Shown here in pieces: positions 24,301 to 37,202 of a stretch of 64,000 bases of DNA. Origin of the DNA: Pseudoscleropodium purum (taxonomy: Eukaryota; Streptophyta; Bryopsida; Hypnales; Brachytheciaceae); contig OZ017802.1 of the NCBI GenBank assembly GCA_963969395.1, positions 4,466,501-4,530,500 on the forward strand. The letters are read 5' to 3'. The position numbers and the translations under genes were made by a program. The notes beneath the pieces were generated by a model. The model searched no databases and was not told the origin of the DNA. It was given only the letters and a program-made list of their open reading frames with translations. Each line of letters begins with the position of its first letter. Position 1 is the stretch's first letter.

Positions 24301-27300
24301 TGATCTATTCTTGCATTAATCAATATAAATATACAGGTAAAATTTAAATTCAAAATTATTTCTATAATTGACTATGAATTAAATACTAATGATTTTTAAA
24401 AGAATTTATTTTCAATGAATTAAAAATGTAAAATTTGAATAGGTTGATTTTTAATTATTCTTAATTTATTGATTTATTGATTTCAATTTCAAAGGGTCAA
24501 TTTTCCAAATTGAAAAAGTTGGTTTTGATGAGAAATATATTCTTTGAATTATAAAATATTTATAAATATGATTCTTGAAGATACATATACATCATACATT
24601 TGGTAGGAAGTTAATGTAAGAATCTAAGAAAATAAAATATATAGAGTTAGATGTTTTTGTTGGATATATTAGCTTTTTATGTCTTGTTGCAAAATTTCTT
24701 TCATTTGTCTTGTTGCGCCTTGTGATTGAAAGGATGATAACAACTAAGAATGAGCAATTCAAATTGACAATATATTCATTCTAAATTAGAGTATATTCAT
24801 CCCATATCCCATAAAAAATCCAAAAGATAAGGAGTGATACAAAGTATACAAATCTATGTCTAGACTATGTACAAACAAGCAAATCTATCCTATTTTATTT
24901 AGGTTCAATTTTTTTATTAATTTAATTAACTAATGTTTTGTGATGTCATAATTGCTTTGTAATATTGTTAATAAATTAGTGCTAAGATTTTCATTATTAT
25001 TTGTTTTCTAGTTTAGAAGAAAATATTTGAAATAAATTCAAATCTAAAATACATTGATAAAAAAAATTTAGATTTGAATTTGTTAGAAAATACTTCACCC
25101 ATTGTAAAATCAAAATGCTCAAATCTCAAACCCTTTTGATGTGATAAATTTTATAGTTTCAAACTTCAATCCTTCTCCAAAAACTTACAAAAAATATTGT
25201 ATCTAATTTTAAACTATTGCATGATAATAAAACTTCAAGTCTAGTCAAGAATACAACTAAAGAAATCCACAAACAAACCACAATTTCCACTTTTAAAATA
25301 TATATCAAATGCAAGGAGTTTCAAGATGAAAAAAAAGTACTAAATTGCTAACTATTAAGAAGCATAAGAACTTGAAAAATGTAAATGTAAATTCTAAAGA
25401 TTTCATATTAATAACATGCCTCGAGGTAGACATTCTTCTTTGAATTTCATACTAATGACATGGAGGTAGACATTGAGAATTTAGCCAAGATTTTAGTATG
25501 GAAGTTGATAGTTTGGTAAGTAATATGCCCAATTTGGATCACTAAGATGGATCTCATAGCAAGAGATGGTGACAATGATTTCAATGCAAAGGGCTACTAT
25601 CCCTTCACCCAAACAACTCTATTCCATTGAATGTCTATATGATTATCATGTAGTGGTGTATTTGGTCGTTGATATTAGTGAATCATCTTCTATATCAAAA
25701 CTATCAATATGCTTTGTTCAAAGTATTTAACTTAGTGTGGTGAAAAACAATTTATATAGATATAGGTAAAAAAAGAAATTTGCTCAAATTGTATTATAAA
25801 TGCAATAAGAAACAATAATAAGATATTATTGCAAATTTCAATCTTGTTTGATATATTACAAAATTTGAAGTATTCATGTAGTCCAATGGCCCTCATAGGA
25901 TAAAAAAGGATCCTATTAGCTCAATTAAAATACTTAACCCTAAAGAACAAAGGTTTCCAAGTTTGAAAAGGGTCAATCCCATTGACTGTGTTGTATAAAA
26001 TACAGTAAATGAGTTTGTGTTTTATATCACTAGAATTAGTGAAGAACCTTATAAATGTCGGTCAAGATATAATACAAATTGAATACAAGGAAGTCTACAA
26101 ATGATTTACTCAAATTGACCTAAAAATATAAGGTTAAATTGAACAACTTAGTCCTTTAGGAACTAAGTAGAAAATTATTCTAATTATATAATGTTTGATT
26201 TGAATTTCCTCCATATTTTTAAACCTCTCCTAAATTGCCTCCAATTTCTTTCCAATTCTCAATTCATGCTCTTCTAACCTTGAAGACTATGTTAGAAGGT
26301 GTCTTCACTTGATAAAATTGTATCAAATGGCGACTATAATTTCAAGTAGCACAACTTGCAAGAGAGGCTTCTCACACAATCTTCTTTGGAAAAAATTAAT
26401 TATTTGAAAAAAAATGTAATTATGACAACCAAAACTTATCTCATCAATGTCCTTAATTAACAATCAAATTTTGTAGAAATTTCCATTTTGAAAACCATAA
26501 ATTAGATTCATTTTTGTCCAAAATTTCAACAAAGTTGGCTTTAAATCCAATGACTTAAACCAATTGCTCTACCAATAATAGTATACAACTTTTCCCTTTG
26601 TTTTAGGTATATTTATATTACCAAATGACATTATTTATATTTGAAAGTTCTAGATTCTTTTGAAATTTCAACTCCACCTTGACAATTTTTTTAATCCAAT
26701 CAATATTTTTTCTCATTCCCTTCACCACTATAACATTATACATTAGTTAGGCAATGGTCTTCAACATGCTTGGAAGGTATTATGTTTTATTAGATACTTA
26801 GGAGGGATTTATTACTTAATTCAAGGTTTAATTGGCATTGGTTGAAGAGCCATAATTGGCATTGGTTGACAATTTTGTTCACTATAGGGAAGGGGGACTT
26901 TTTAAAGATGCAAAGGAATCCCTATCTCATTCATAAACAATGTTATACACCTTTCAGTAAATTATACACAATAGAAAAATTAGATTGCCTTACTCCAAGA
27001 AGATTACTTAACAAGTTATGAAAGTCAATAAATAATTCTACATATATTTTCATTTATATGCATGGAGGTTCATGAGTCCCAATTACAACAATACCTAATT
27101 CAAAAGTAGTGCATTTTTCTACAATAATAGTAAATATTTATATATTATCAAGTGCCAAGAATTTAGTGAGGAGCAATCTAAATTTACTATTTCTAAGTGT
27201 AATTCTAACTAGTAAGGTAGAGATACCTATAAAAGATATCCCCTTATAATAATAGTGGATAACAATAGTAGACAACAATTAGCTTCTTAACTATTGTTGA

Positions 27301-28300
27301 TTGAAAAAGATTTGATTTTGGTTACATTTGATTGGCTTCACACATAATTAAAAACATGTTCCAAAGCTAGCCATTTTCAAGTGAACTTATAAGATAGAGA
27401 TGGATCCAAATGAAAAATCCATATTTATATTGAATAAAATATTAGCATTCTTGAGGAAAAAAATTCTTTTTTTGCATTCTTCCTCATCCTTATTTTCATA
27501 TACATTGAACTCAATTTTTCAACGAATTCCCTATATCCTTCAAGTTGAAATGCTTAACCCCTAAAGGTCCAAATAACCATTGAATGCATGCAAGTGATTT
27601 CAATTGGGTAGGTGCATATGAAGTCATTTTTTAACCGATGTTCTTCAAATTTGACATAAGGTGTAAACACATACTCCTTACAATAGTGAGAATATAATTT
27701 TTTTTTTTTGATCTAGTGCTTGAAGCAAAACTTATGCTACCCTAAACTTTTTTGGTAAATCAGATACCTGTAGGTAGCATGTGCAAAATTCCTCTTCTAC
27801 TTTTGAAATTTGACAATTATGTAACTTACATGATACAAGATGTGGGTGTCAATAAAACACCCATGTATAGTGTAAGAATATCACTTTAGGAAGAATTAGG
27901 GTTTGCTGGCCCTCTCATGCATGGTTTAAAAAATAAATTCTTCTAACTTTAAATGTAATAATCTTTCAATTAGCGCTATCAAAATTTTTGAAATTTTTTC
28001 CACACATTCTTATAGTACTTTATTACAAATTTGTATGGTTGAATTTTGCAAAAAACTTTTTTTTTTTCATTTTTTTCTAACTGCCCTAAAAGTGGCAGTT
28101 TTTTTCACAATTTTTGCCCCAAATGTGCCTTGGTTTTGTTTTTTTGTGTGTGTGGGAGTTATTCATTATAAGTACCTGGCTACCCAACAACATTATTGGT
28201 AGCACTGCAGCTAAATTCCAAAATTTGTAGGAAACTGAACCCCCCCCCCTGAAACGCACAAAATTTGGTAGCATCAATCAGTGCCAGGCAGAAGTCTACA
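21341..28300. other. AT-rich intergenic region with no recognised gene
   Basis: About 7 kb with frequent stops in all frames and no frame with family features. Blocks near 23240-23420 and 27960-28130 share phrases (ttttgaaattttttc, cacacatt, cct(t)gg) and look like diverged copies of one dispersed repeat. A short hairpin-forming phrase tgggtgtcaataaaacaccc is at about 27843. TTAACCC-type motifs occur near 25930 and 27550 but have no clear partner ends. Confidence 0.5.
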
Positions 28301-28701
28301 AATTGGGAATGATTCCCCACCGCTGGAGATTCCCTTTAAAATCTACAGAAACCCTAAGTGTTCCACACTTAAATTCCACTAAATTCCTAGATTTCACCTC
28401 TCACGAAAACCCACCCAAACACACAACCTTGCCTCCATCCCTGGTCCCTTCCGACCACGTGGCACCACGACCTCCACGTGGCACCAACCCAGACCGTCCA
28501 TCCCGAAGCCCCGTTCACACCGCGACTCAGAGCAAACTCCCTTCTCCGCTCGTCCTCTGGCTTCATCGATCCATCCGCCACGCCTACTGCGACAAATTGA
28601 GATCTGGCCTGGCATCAATATCTGATTGACACGAAGCACTTGGGCCGTACTCTTCCCATTTCCCTTCTTATTGGATTGTTTTGCGGCTTTACAATTCGGG
28701 C
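28301..28701 (+). promoter_or_regulatory. Promoter and 5' leader of the phytocystatin gene
   Basis: The GC content rises here just upstream of the cystatin start. The strongest signal is a direct repeat of the 13-mer ccacgtggcacca at 28455-28467 and 28474-28486. Its core CACGTGGC is a G-box/ABRE-type element bound by bZIP and bHLH factors. Plant cystatin genes are often stress- or ABA-responsive, so regulation through these sites is plausible but inferred. Chance frames across this segment on both strands are not considered genes. Confidence 0.6.
28455..28486 (+). promoter_or_regulatory. Tandem G-box/ABRE-like motif pair
   Basis: Two identical copies of ccacgtggcacca lie 19 bases apart start to start, about 215-245 bp before the start codon. 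Paired ABREs are a known arrangement for ABA-responsive plant promoters. Function here is inferred from motif and position. Confidence 0.65.
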
Positions 28702-31277
28702 ATGTATTTCGATAGCAAAGTGGTTTCCGCGGTTGTCATCGCCGGAGCGTTGGTTGCGTTGTCGTTGTTTCTGACGAAGAATAGCAAGTCAGTGTCCACG
28801 ATGTTGGGAGGCAAGAAGGATGTCGATGTGCAAGACACCAATAGCTTGGAGATCGACGAGATTGGGAATTTCGCCGTGTCGGAGCACAACAACCGACAGG
28901 TAAGAGAATTGGGAAAACGGGGTTGCAAGAAATTTGGGGTTGTGAGATTTGGGGTTGCAAGAAATTGGGGTTGCGGGACTTGGGGTTGCTAGAAATTTAA
29001 GTTGCGAGATTTCGGGTTGCCAGAATTTGGGTTGTGAGAATTTGGGTTGTGAGAATTTGGGTTGCGTGGGAACCACTCAATTCTCTCAAGAGCTATTCCA
29101 ATTCGATTTCAGTTCTTGGTTTCAATATTTGGTTCCTCGCGTGTATAACTTGCTTCGAAAGGTGTTTGAATTGTTGTTATTTAGAATGGTCAAGTTTTTT
29201 GGACTACGATTTTACTGACTAGTGTTGCGTTCTCCAGACTATTCTGACAGTGTTTCTAGTGAGGCCTCAATTCTCTCAAGAGCCTGTTTTTGTTAGCGTT
29301 GTTTGCTCTAAACCTGTAATATTTCAGATGAAATTCGATTAGTTTTAGGAGATTATTGGTTCTAGCTTTTAAGTTTTCTTTTACGCACTTGTGGTCGTCA
29401 TGTCTCTAGTTTTAGCCTAGTTGAGAGTTCTGATTTGAACCATTACTTCATAAATACCATGTTCGGTGAGATGGGATTTCATTGTGACAGGACATGATCT
29501 CCACTAGTGAAATTTTGTTGGCTTTTTTGTCTCTAGTTCGTGACTTAGCTTTCATGGTCCTTCACCATAACTTGGCATTTGTGCTTCTTGTCCACTACTT
29601 GGCTTTTTATGTGACCTTATGTGATACCTTTGACTCACCTCCTTAAACTGCGTTTCCATGTGTGAGATTGTGACTAGCCCTTTTGGGCGAGTTTTTTAAG
29701 GTTGTCGTATGACTGACTTCCAAACATGATGTGTTTTTGTGTGTATCTCTACAGAATAGCCTGGAGAAGTTAAAATTCTCCAAGGTGGTGTCCTGCCAGA
29801 AGCAGGTGGTGGCCGGGATCATGTACCACCTGGTGATCGAGGTGGAGGAGAAGAGCCAGCCCAAGCACTACGACGCCAAGGTGTGGGCGAAGCCGGGCGG
29901 CGCTCCCAAGAAGCTGGAGGAGTTCAAACCCAAAGACGGTGCGAACTTAACCTCCGCTGACTTGGGTGCCAAGACAGGTTGATATTTGTATGCTGTGTCT
30001 TCTCTCTCCCTCTTTACCTTCGCTGTTGTTGGCTTCACGTAAGGTAATATCTTGTTTGAAAGCCAACAATGGAATACATTTTTGGTAGTTAATCTTTTGG
30101 TCCTAATCACGAGTGCCAGTGTATCAACTATTCTCCAAGAAATGAAAACTATAGAAAATACACTGCTACTGCAATCACTAGACCAAAAGTTGTATTTACT
30201 GCGGGGAGTGCTAATTACAAAGAAGTTACTTTCCACTGCATGAATAGTTACGTATGTGGAAGAGATCTTTGTAATTTGAAGGTTTTAGCAGATCGCAGTG
30301 GGCTCGTGGCCAAGTAATTATGGACCTATAGTAACTACGATTTTTGGTGGAGAAAAAGATCATGGGGTGGGTGTAATCGTGTTTGTTTGTGGGACTGTTT
30401 CTGAGCCACATATTTTTACTATGTAGGAGTATCCCATAGCAAAGACCTTTCAAAGGGCAGTGGATCAAAGCAGACTGTGCCTTCCAATGACCCAGTCGTG
30501 AAGGAGGCAGCTGAGCATACCTTGCGTAGCCTGAACATGGGCTCAAACTCCCTTGCACCTTATGAGCTTAGCGAAATCGTGTCCGCAGAAGCCGAGGTCC
30601 GTTTGTGACATGTTTCTGTGCTTAATTTTTTTATTTTTGTCGAAGTCCACAGAATCATAACGCTAGTACACGCAACCCTCTCTAATTGCACATTCAGAGT
30701 ATGTCCTGTGAATCTGTCATTTCGTGTACACCCCGATTGGAGCACTTCCACTTGGCAAACTGTGATCTCGTGATCGAAGCTCATTTGTTCCCAAAGGCAG
30801 TGCAATTAGAGAGGGTTCAGTTGCACACCTGTCTACAAATAACCTGAAAAGTTTACGAAGTATCGAAAGTCAAACGTATATACATTTCTTGTGAAGCGTT
30901 TGTGCTTTGCATCAGGGCTAACTTGAAGTCATGTCATTCAACGGATCTATTCCTTGCAGATGATGTTTTGTTTCCTGTTTGTTTATTTTTAAAGTAAGTC
31001 TATTTTGTTTTGTTTTGCCAATTCTTGGACTTGCAATGAATACTATCCTTCATTTTTTTTTAAATAATTTGGATCACTGGTTGAAGCACTATCGTTGTTA
31101 GAACTAACTCATAGAAGTCAATCGTTACTCGTTTTGTTACAGCTTGAGGGCGAATCCGCGCTCTTTCACTTGCTCCTGAAGACCAAGCGGGGTACGAAGG
31201 AGGAGTCGTACAAGTCGGAAGTACACCGAACTGGGGAAGGGGAGTGGTCTGTGAAGGATGCCACAATCCAGCACTGA
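28702..31277 (+). CDS. Phytocystatin with C-terminal extension and N-terminal membrane segment
   Basis: Inhibits papain-type cysteine proteases (C1A). The C-terminal domain of such proteins can also inhibit legumains. Exons: 28702-28899, 29755-29977, 30427-30596, 31143-31277. All are GT-AG with consistent phases, giving 241 residues. The start is the first in-frame ATG. Residues 7-24 are hydrophobic (VVSAVVIAGALVALSLFL) and act as a signal peptide or anchor. The GG pair is at 36-37. The usual LARFAV motif reads IGNFAV (54-59). The reactive loop QVVAG is at 83-87. The second-loop Pro-Trp is replaced by Pro-Gly (113-114). After a linker, the second cystatin-like domain holds SNSL (180-183), the motif tied to legumain inhibition, then PYELSEIVSAEAE and LLLKTKRG. 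The first intron falls after HNNRQ, as is usual for phytocystatins. Intron 1 has a 15-bp minisatellite and intron 3 an inverted repeat. The loss of the Trp could weaken papain inhibition. Confidence 0.95.
28918..29070. repeat. ~15-bp minisatellite in intron 1 of the cystatin gene
   Basis: The phrase ttggggttgcaagaaa and variants (tttgggttgtgagaa, ttcgggttgccagaa) are repeated about nine to ten times with a period of 15-16 bp. Copies at the 3' end are the most alike, suggesting recent expansion there. It begins just after the 5' splice site. Confidence 0.9.
30674..30817. repeat. Inverted repeat in intron 3 of the cystatin gene
   Basis: aaccctctctaattgca (30674-30690) is perfectly inverted at 30801-30817 (tgcaattagagagggtt), enclosing 110 bp. 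This may be a small MITE. No target duplication is evident. Confidence 0.8.
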
Positions 31278-32857
31278 AGATTTACGGCAATATTTGATCC
31301 TTGCTGTGCAGAGAGCACTTCGTCGTTTGTTTATAGGCATGTATGTCATTTCATTCAAAGGCCAGGGAGAACTGTTCACTCGACAGGGATTTGGGTACAT
31401 TTTGTAAGGGTACATTGTTATCCTGGAATCATTTGTAATATTTGATGAATGATGATGTTATAGTACGAATGGCCTCTTGACTGTCATTGCTCACTCCACT
31501 GATTATGGTTGTTGTTTGCAGACTAATGGTAGGCAGATGTTTTTTCTGTTTTTATTGTCAGATTTGCTGTTGTTCAGATTTGCTCTACAGTGTACCCATT
31601 TGAAGAGTGGAATGTGTTATTAGGGAGTCGACTGACCGTCATGTCAACAAGAATAGAAGAAGCAAGGCGATTTCAAATCTTTTCATGTCAAAGTCATTTG
31701 CAAATAGTGTGACCAAAAACGGTGAACTTATGTAGACAGGAAGGACTCCTTAAGGATGAAGACCATTTTTTAAAAATGAAAAAAACACTGAAAACTGCCA
31801 TTCCTCTTGCATTTGTCAAAAAAAAATGAAAATAATTTTTTTTTAACCTAATTGTAGGATCTTATATTTTACTTGTTTGAGATCATCTGGAAAAAAATTT
31901 CATAGAGTTTGATCACGGATTGGAAGATATGAACATTCAAAGATGGAAAAAAAGTAGCATTTTTGAATGCTGCACTACAATTTGACTTTAACTGCCATTC
32001 ATGGAAAGATTTGCACTGAAGACTTTGAATTTGAAAATTTAATATAATGAAGATAATGTTATGCATACATTTACTAAATTTCACTTCAAAAAAATGTGTT
32101 AAACACACTCAAAAAAATCTTGCAATGACACAATGCTTAAAGAATTGACAATATACTAGCCTTTTTTGCTAACATATTTTCTATCTTATATTTTTAATAA
32201 GAAGAAATTCCAAAAATAGATTGAAATATTTATTTATTTTAAATTCATTTTTTTTTTAAATGTAAGAAAACAAAACAAAACTCAAATTTCTATTGAAATT
32301 AGAAGGTTTAAGTAATTTCCCAAGAACCAAAGTCTTGTAGGCAATTGAGAAGAAAAGAACCGTGTTTGTTCTCTAACATTCCCAACATGTTCTCTACAAA
32401 GCTCCCATTAAGCAAAACTTTGATTTACTTCATCATCCACCTCAAATTTTTTTTATCCACGTATCCTTCAAAGAGGCTACCTTTTCGTCTCCAGAGTCTT
32501 CAAGTACAAAATTCATCCACATATAATAAATGTTAACTTCAATATCAAAATAGTAGCAATACATTTATAGGATACTCCATTTTATTTTGCTAATTATAAG
32601 ACTAGAATAAAAAAATAAAAACTAATCATAAAAGAATTCAAAAAATTCAAATACCAATGGATTTAACCATCCACCATAAAAAAAAAATTTGACGGTAAAA
32701 CGAAGGTATTACTTAATCAACACTTGTAGAAATGGAGGGTGGAGACATCATTTTTATATTGAAATTCGTTGTTCAAAATGAATTCTCAAAGGATATGGGA
32801 TAATTTGAAGATGAGAACTTGACTACTTATTGTCAAAATGTCAAAACTATGTATGGA
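31278..32857. other. 3' flank of the cystatin gene and AT-rich spacer
   Basis: The first 350 bases are GC-balanced and probably include the 3' UTR. From about 31740 the sequence becomes AT-rich with poly-A and poly-T runs. The part at 31740-32040 resembles the dispersed repeat near 23240 and 27960. No gene was recognised. Confidence 0.5.
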
Positions 32858-33202
32858 GTAGAGTTTTAGACCTCATTTAGGCATAATAAAATAACTTTCC
32901 CAAAATACCTTGAATAATTTAAAAAAAAAATTAAGATAGATTTAATATTCAAAAATACTTTTGAGATTTCAAGCCTCTAATCAGAAAAAATTATGGACAA
33001 AATTGAGAGAAGGTATTAAAAAATGTCAAAGAAAATGTCACTTCAAACCCTTCTTTGAAATTTGTTCATAACTTTTGATTAGAGACTTGAAATTTCAAAA
33101 GGATCATTGGAGATGAAATTTAACTTAATTTACCAACTTTTTTAGTTCAAATTTTTTTAATAAAGTTATTCTACTATGCCTAAATGAGATTTGACATTCT
33201 AC
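32858..33202. mobile_element. Foldback element 1 (FB1)
   Basis: A 345-bp imperfect palindrome. The left end ctcatttaggcataataaaa is matched in inverted form by the right end tactatgcctaaatgag. The arms continue with tcaaaagttatgaacaaa-like and accaactttttt-like segments, and the centre lies near 33030. It belongs to the same family as the four elements between 36147 and 40010. There is no coding capacity. A transcript from either strand would fold into a long hairpin. Confidence 0.85.
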
Positions 33203-35498
33203 TTTTAATACAATTCCTACTTTTGACTTAATTATGAGCAAGTTGAGCTCCTACTCATTCTAATTTACATATCCACATGGCTTGTTTTAACTCCTACCAC
33301 CCCATATAGATTATCTTCTCCATTGGCAACACAAAATATAATTGACTTTTGTATTAGTATAAGGTACTTACTCAATTCATTGTTTTCAATGATTTGAACG
33401 TTGATTTTTTCTAAATTTCTATTGTGTAGGAACTCATTTTCAACCCAATTATATGCACTTTATTTTTATGACAAGTCGTGACTCTTCATTCTTACCCGTT
33501 GCCTACCCTATTTGTAGCTTGTTTCTACAAACCCTCCCCCCTCCCCAATCAATGAAATTTTGATAGCCCAACTTGCCCCTTGAATCAAATTTTGCCTAAA
33601 AGACCTATAACTTCTTTATCTAGTATTAGATTGAAATAAATAAAAAATTCTATATCTATAAAGCTCTTGCAAAACTACACATCCTCAAAAAATTTCATTA
33701 GAAATTGAGATATAAGAATGTATCCAAACTCAAAATTGTAATTTGAGGGGATAATACTCGTGTTGGGGTTAATCACAAAATATATTGGTTTTTTTCTTAT
33801 TATATTAAATTTTCACCATCCAATTTCTTCAAAAGTGAAATTGGCACCGGCTAAATTTCAAAATTCTTGTAATATATACCTCCAATCCCAGAAATATTCA
33901 TTAATCTTGCATCTTTAGTAGGAATTGAACATGGCAAAGTCCTTCTCTATTTGAAGGCTAAAGATCATCCCAACCCATGCAAAATGGAATTGAAGATATT
34001 TATAAAAAGTTTGCATGAAATCAAAAGAATTTAGCTGAATTACCTTATTCAATTGGTTCTTCTACTGTCTTTGTAAGGTACTACTCAAGATTGGTATAAA
34101 AGTGACAAAACTTAGAAGAATTCTTCCACAAGACAACGCCTACATCTTCTAAAATGTTGTCAATGTCTTTATTTGCTACTTCCAAAGCCAATTGCATAAT
34201 ACTATCCAAATTTGAGGGCGTACAGTAGTCCTAATCTCCTCTTTTATGTTTATTTCTTAATAATTATTTTTTATTTGCAACTGTAGGAGGTTGATACACT
34301 CTATAATTTATCTTTGTCTTGCTAGATATAAGCTATTGGAAATTTGCCCATGGCAACAAAAATCCCCCAAGTATTCAAAGAAGGCAGTGAAATATCTAGC
34401 TTTCTAGTTTTTTATTGGCATTACTTGATTTCTAGCCTTACAAATTTCCTTCTAGTTTTGCATCCTTTAATTTCAAAATTAGGTTCAAAATACATTCATT
34501 TTTTTCCTACTTCTATTGGCTAACTTTGAACTAGCTACTAATTTTTCCCAAATATTGTACTTTACCAAGAAAGATGATTTCTACAGTACTAGTTTGTCCT
34601 TGCACGGTAAATATCATAAAGACCATGGATTGACAAAAAAAATTAAGTTCTATTCTAACTACATTAATTATTGGGTCTTCCTATAAGAAAGGCTTTTATT
34701 GCTTTTGTGGTTTAGATCCTAAACCTTAGTAGTAGTCCTATTGTTAAGTTTTATTGTTTTCATACTACATTCTAATCTATTGAATGATTTTCATTTGTAG
34801 GAGTTATCCATTATAGAGTTTAGGGTTTGAAAAATTGTCTTTTGCCTCTTTATTGGCACATGGTGCCTTGGATACTTATTTATAGGTTCAATTGTTTTAT
34901 TCTCTTAGTGTTTGTTTCACTAATTTAACAAAGTTATACTCTATTTTATATTGGTGCGGAGTGAAATATTATTGAATTTTACTAATTTTCACAAAAAAAA
35001 AAAAAATTTATAGTGACTATATTTTACTAGTATTGCAAATTGCAAATCATTCATTTTGCACATAGTGCAACTAGGATAAAGTAGTGTACACTCTACTACA
35101 CAATTATTTAGGTAGTAGAGTATAGACTACTTTATTCTTGGTATAAGCTTCTTCTTCTAACACATATTAATGTATGAAGGACTAAATATGTAATTTTACA
35201 ATAATCCATTTTGTTTCAGAAATTTTGAAAATAATGCATTTAATTTATGATGCATTTAATTCAAAGTTAGAGTTAAAGGTAAAAATCTTGTTAGAATCAT
35301 TGTCAATAGCTAACAAATAATTCTAATGAAAAGTGAATTTTTGACCTGTTTTGTACAAGTCTAATGAAAATATGTTATGGAGATACTGTAGTTTCTTAGA
35401 AACATATTTTAGTTGTATTGTCAAGAAAGTGTACCTATCTTTTGAATGCATAGTCACTTATAGGTGACAATTCCATTAACACTCAATTTAAATGTACT
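33203..35498. other. AT-rich gene-free stretch
   Basis: No gene or clear repeat was recognised. Open frames are short and have no family features. A short inverted phrase around gtagagtatagactac / gtagtgtacactctac is near 35070-35130. Confidence 0.45.
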
Positions 35499-35819
35499 TG
35501 TTGTACACATGGCATTTAGTGATAGGACATAATATTTTTAAATTCCCACCTTTACTATTAGAATAATCAATGTCCAAAGTGACAAAAAATGTTGATTTTT
35601 TTTGTTCATTTCTGTGTTAATTTGGACGTATTGATTTGAACACTGCATAGCAAAAAAGTGTTGTACACATGGCATTTAGTAATAGGACATAATCTTTTTA
35701 AATTCACACCTCCACTACTAGAAAAATCAATGTCCAAAGTGACAAAAAAATGTTGATTTTTTTTGTTGATTTTTGTATTGATTTGAATGTGTTGACCAAA
35801 ACATTGTATAGCAAAAAAG
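35499..35819. repeat. 160-bp tandem duplication
   Basis: Two adjacent copies begin tgttgtacacatggcattta at 35499 and 35659 and end with atagcaaaaaag. They differ at scattered bases. The second copy contains cactactagaaaaatca, which resembles the terminal motif of CACTA transposons, but the first copy has tttactattagaataatca at that place. Confidence 0.85.
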
Positions 35820-36146
35820 TGTTGATTTGGACATAAAAATGAATACTTTTTTGTTGAGCATAATAAAGAAATGATAATTCTCACCAATAAAAATTTGTGA
35901 ATTTTAATCTCATTAATCAAAACTAACCAATGAAGAATTGATACGTGGCACCTGCCATGCAAGAAGGCTGCCTAGGCGGCCCCACCATGGAGGCAGGTCA
36001 CCTCAAGGTTGAACTTGGAACCTTGGAGGTGAAACTCCAAGGTTCTTCATCATTGAGCCACCCATGTGTTCACATGATTATGAAGGTAAGTATTTTTTTA
36101 TTCAACTAATTTTTCCATTTTTTTTCCTTTTGCTTTGTAAAGTAAG

Positions 36147-36491
36147 CAGACTTCAAGGGCTATTTTTGCATGGTAAACTACCTTTTTTTAAAAACTTTCA
36201 ACTAAAAAAAGTTTGAAAATGAAGTTACCTTTCATCTACAAAAATCTTCTTACAGTTTAGAGTCTTCAATAGAAAGTTATGGACAAAATTCAGAAACGAT
36301 GTTTAAAAATGTCAAAGAAAAATGGCCATTCCAATCCTTCTCTAAATTTTGTTCATAACTATTGAATTAAGACTCCAAATTCTAAACAGATTTTTGAAGC
36401 TGAAAGTTAACTTCATTTAGTAACTTTTCTTAATTGAATTTTTTTTGAAAAAGTTTAGTTTACAATGTCCAAGCAGACATCAAAGTCTGTT
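36147..36491. mobile_element. Foldback element 2 (FB2)
   Basis: A 345-bp palindrome. The left arm passes gcatggtaaactac, aactttcaactaaaaaaagt, aaatgaagttacctttcatc and agttatggacaaaatt. The right arm carries the inverted equivalents and ends tagtttacaatgtcc then gcagac. Arms are about 155 bp. Non-coding. Confidence 0.88.
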
Positions 36492-37202
36492 GATTTTTTA
36501 AAGCACCAATTTGTGAATGATTAAGCTATTAAATTCTTTATTTTTTATCTATATATTATTTCCTTGAAGCATGAATATGAATTATTTTTTTATTATTTTA
36601 GTGTATATATTTCCAACATATTTCTTCAACATGTAAAGAAAAATTGTAAGTTCTAGGATTGACGTACACATTTTGGATAAATAGTTTGAAAGATAAAACC
36701 TAATCATTTCACTACTAGAAAAATCATTATCCATAGTGACAAAAAAATGCTGATTTTTTTTGTTAATGTCTGAGTTGATTTGGATGTGTTGACCTAAACA
36801 TTGCATAGTAAAAAAGTGTTGATTTGGACATGAAAATGAACACTTTTTTATTGAGCATAGCAAAAAAATGTTAATTTAGCAATAAGAAAATGTTGATCTA
36901 GCATTAAAAATGTGTTCATTTTCACGAACTAAAATTCACAAATTTTAATCTCATAAATCAAAATTATTGATCAATGAAGAATTGCCACAAAGCACCCACC
37001 ATACGGGCAACCACCTAGGCAGCCCCACCATGTGAACAGGCCACCTAGGTGGATCACTCTTGAGGTTTGAATCTGGGACCTTGAAGGTGAAACTCCAAGG
37101 TCATGTACCAATGAACCACCAGTATGTTCACATGTCCATGAAAATAAATGTTTTATATTTAATTAATTTTTCATTGTTTTTTCATTTGCCTTCTAAAGTC
37201 AG

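Noticed and set aside
28303..28629. 108-codon plus-strand frame before the cystatin
   Set aside because: Lies in the promoter/leader, covers the G-box repeats, and has no family features.
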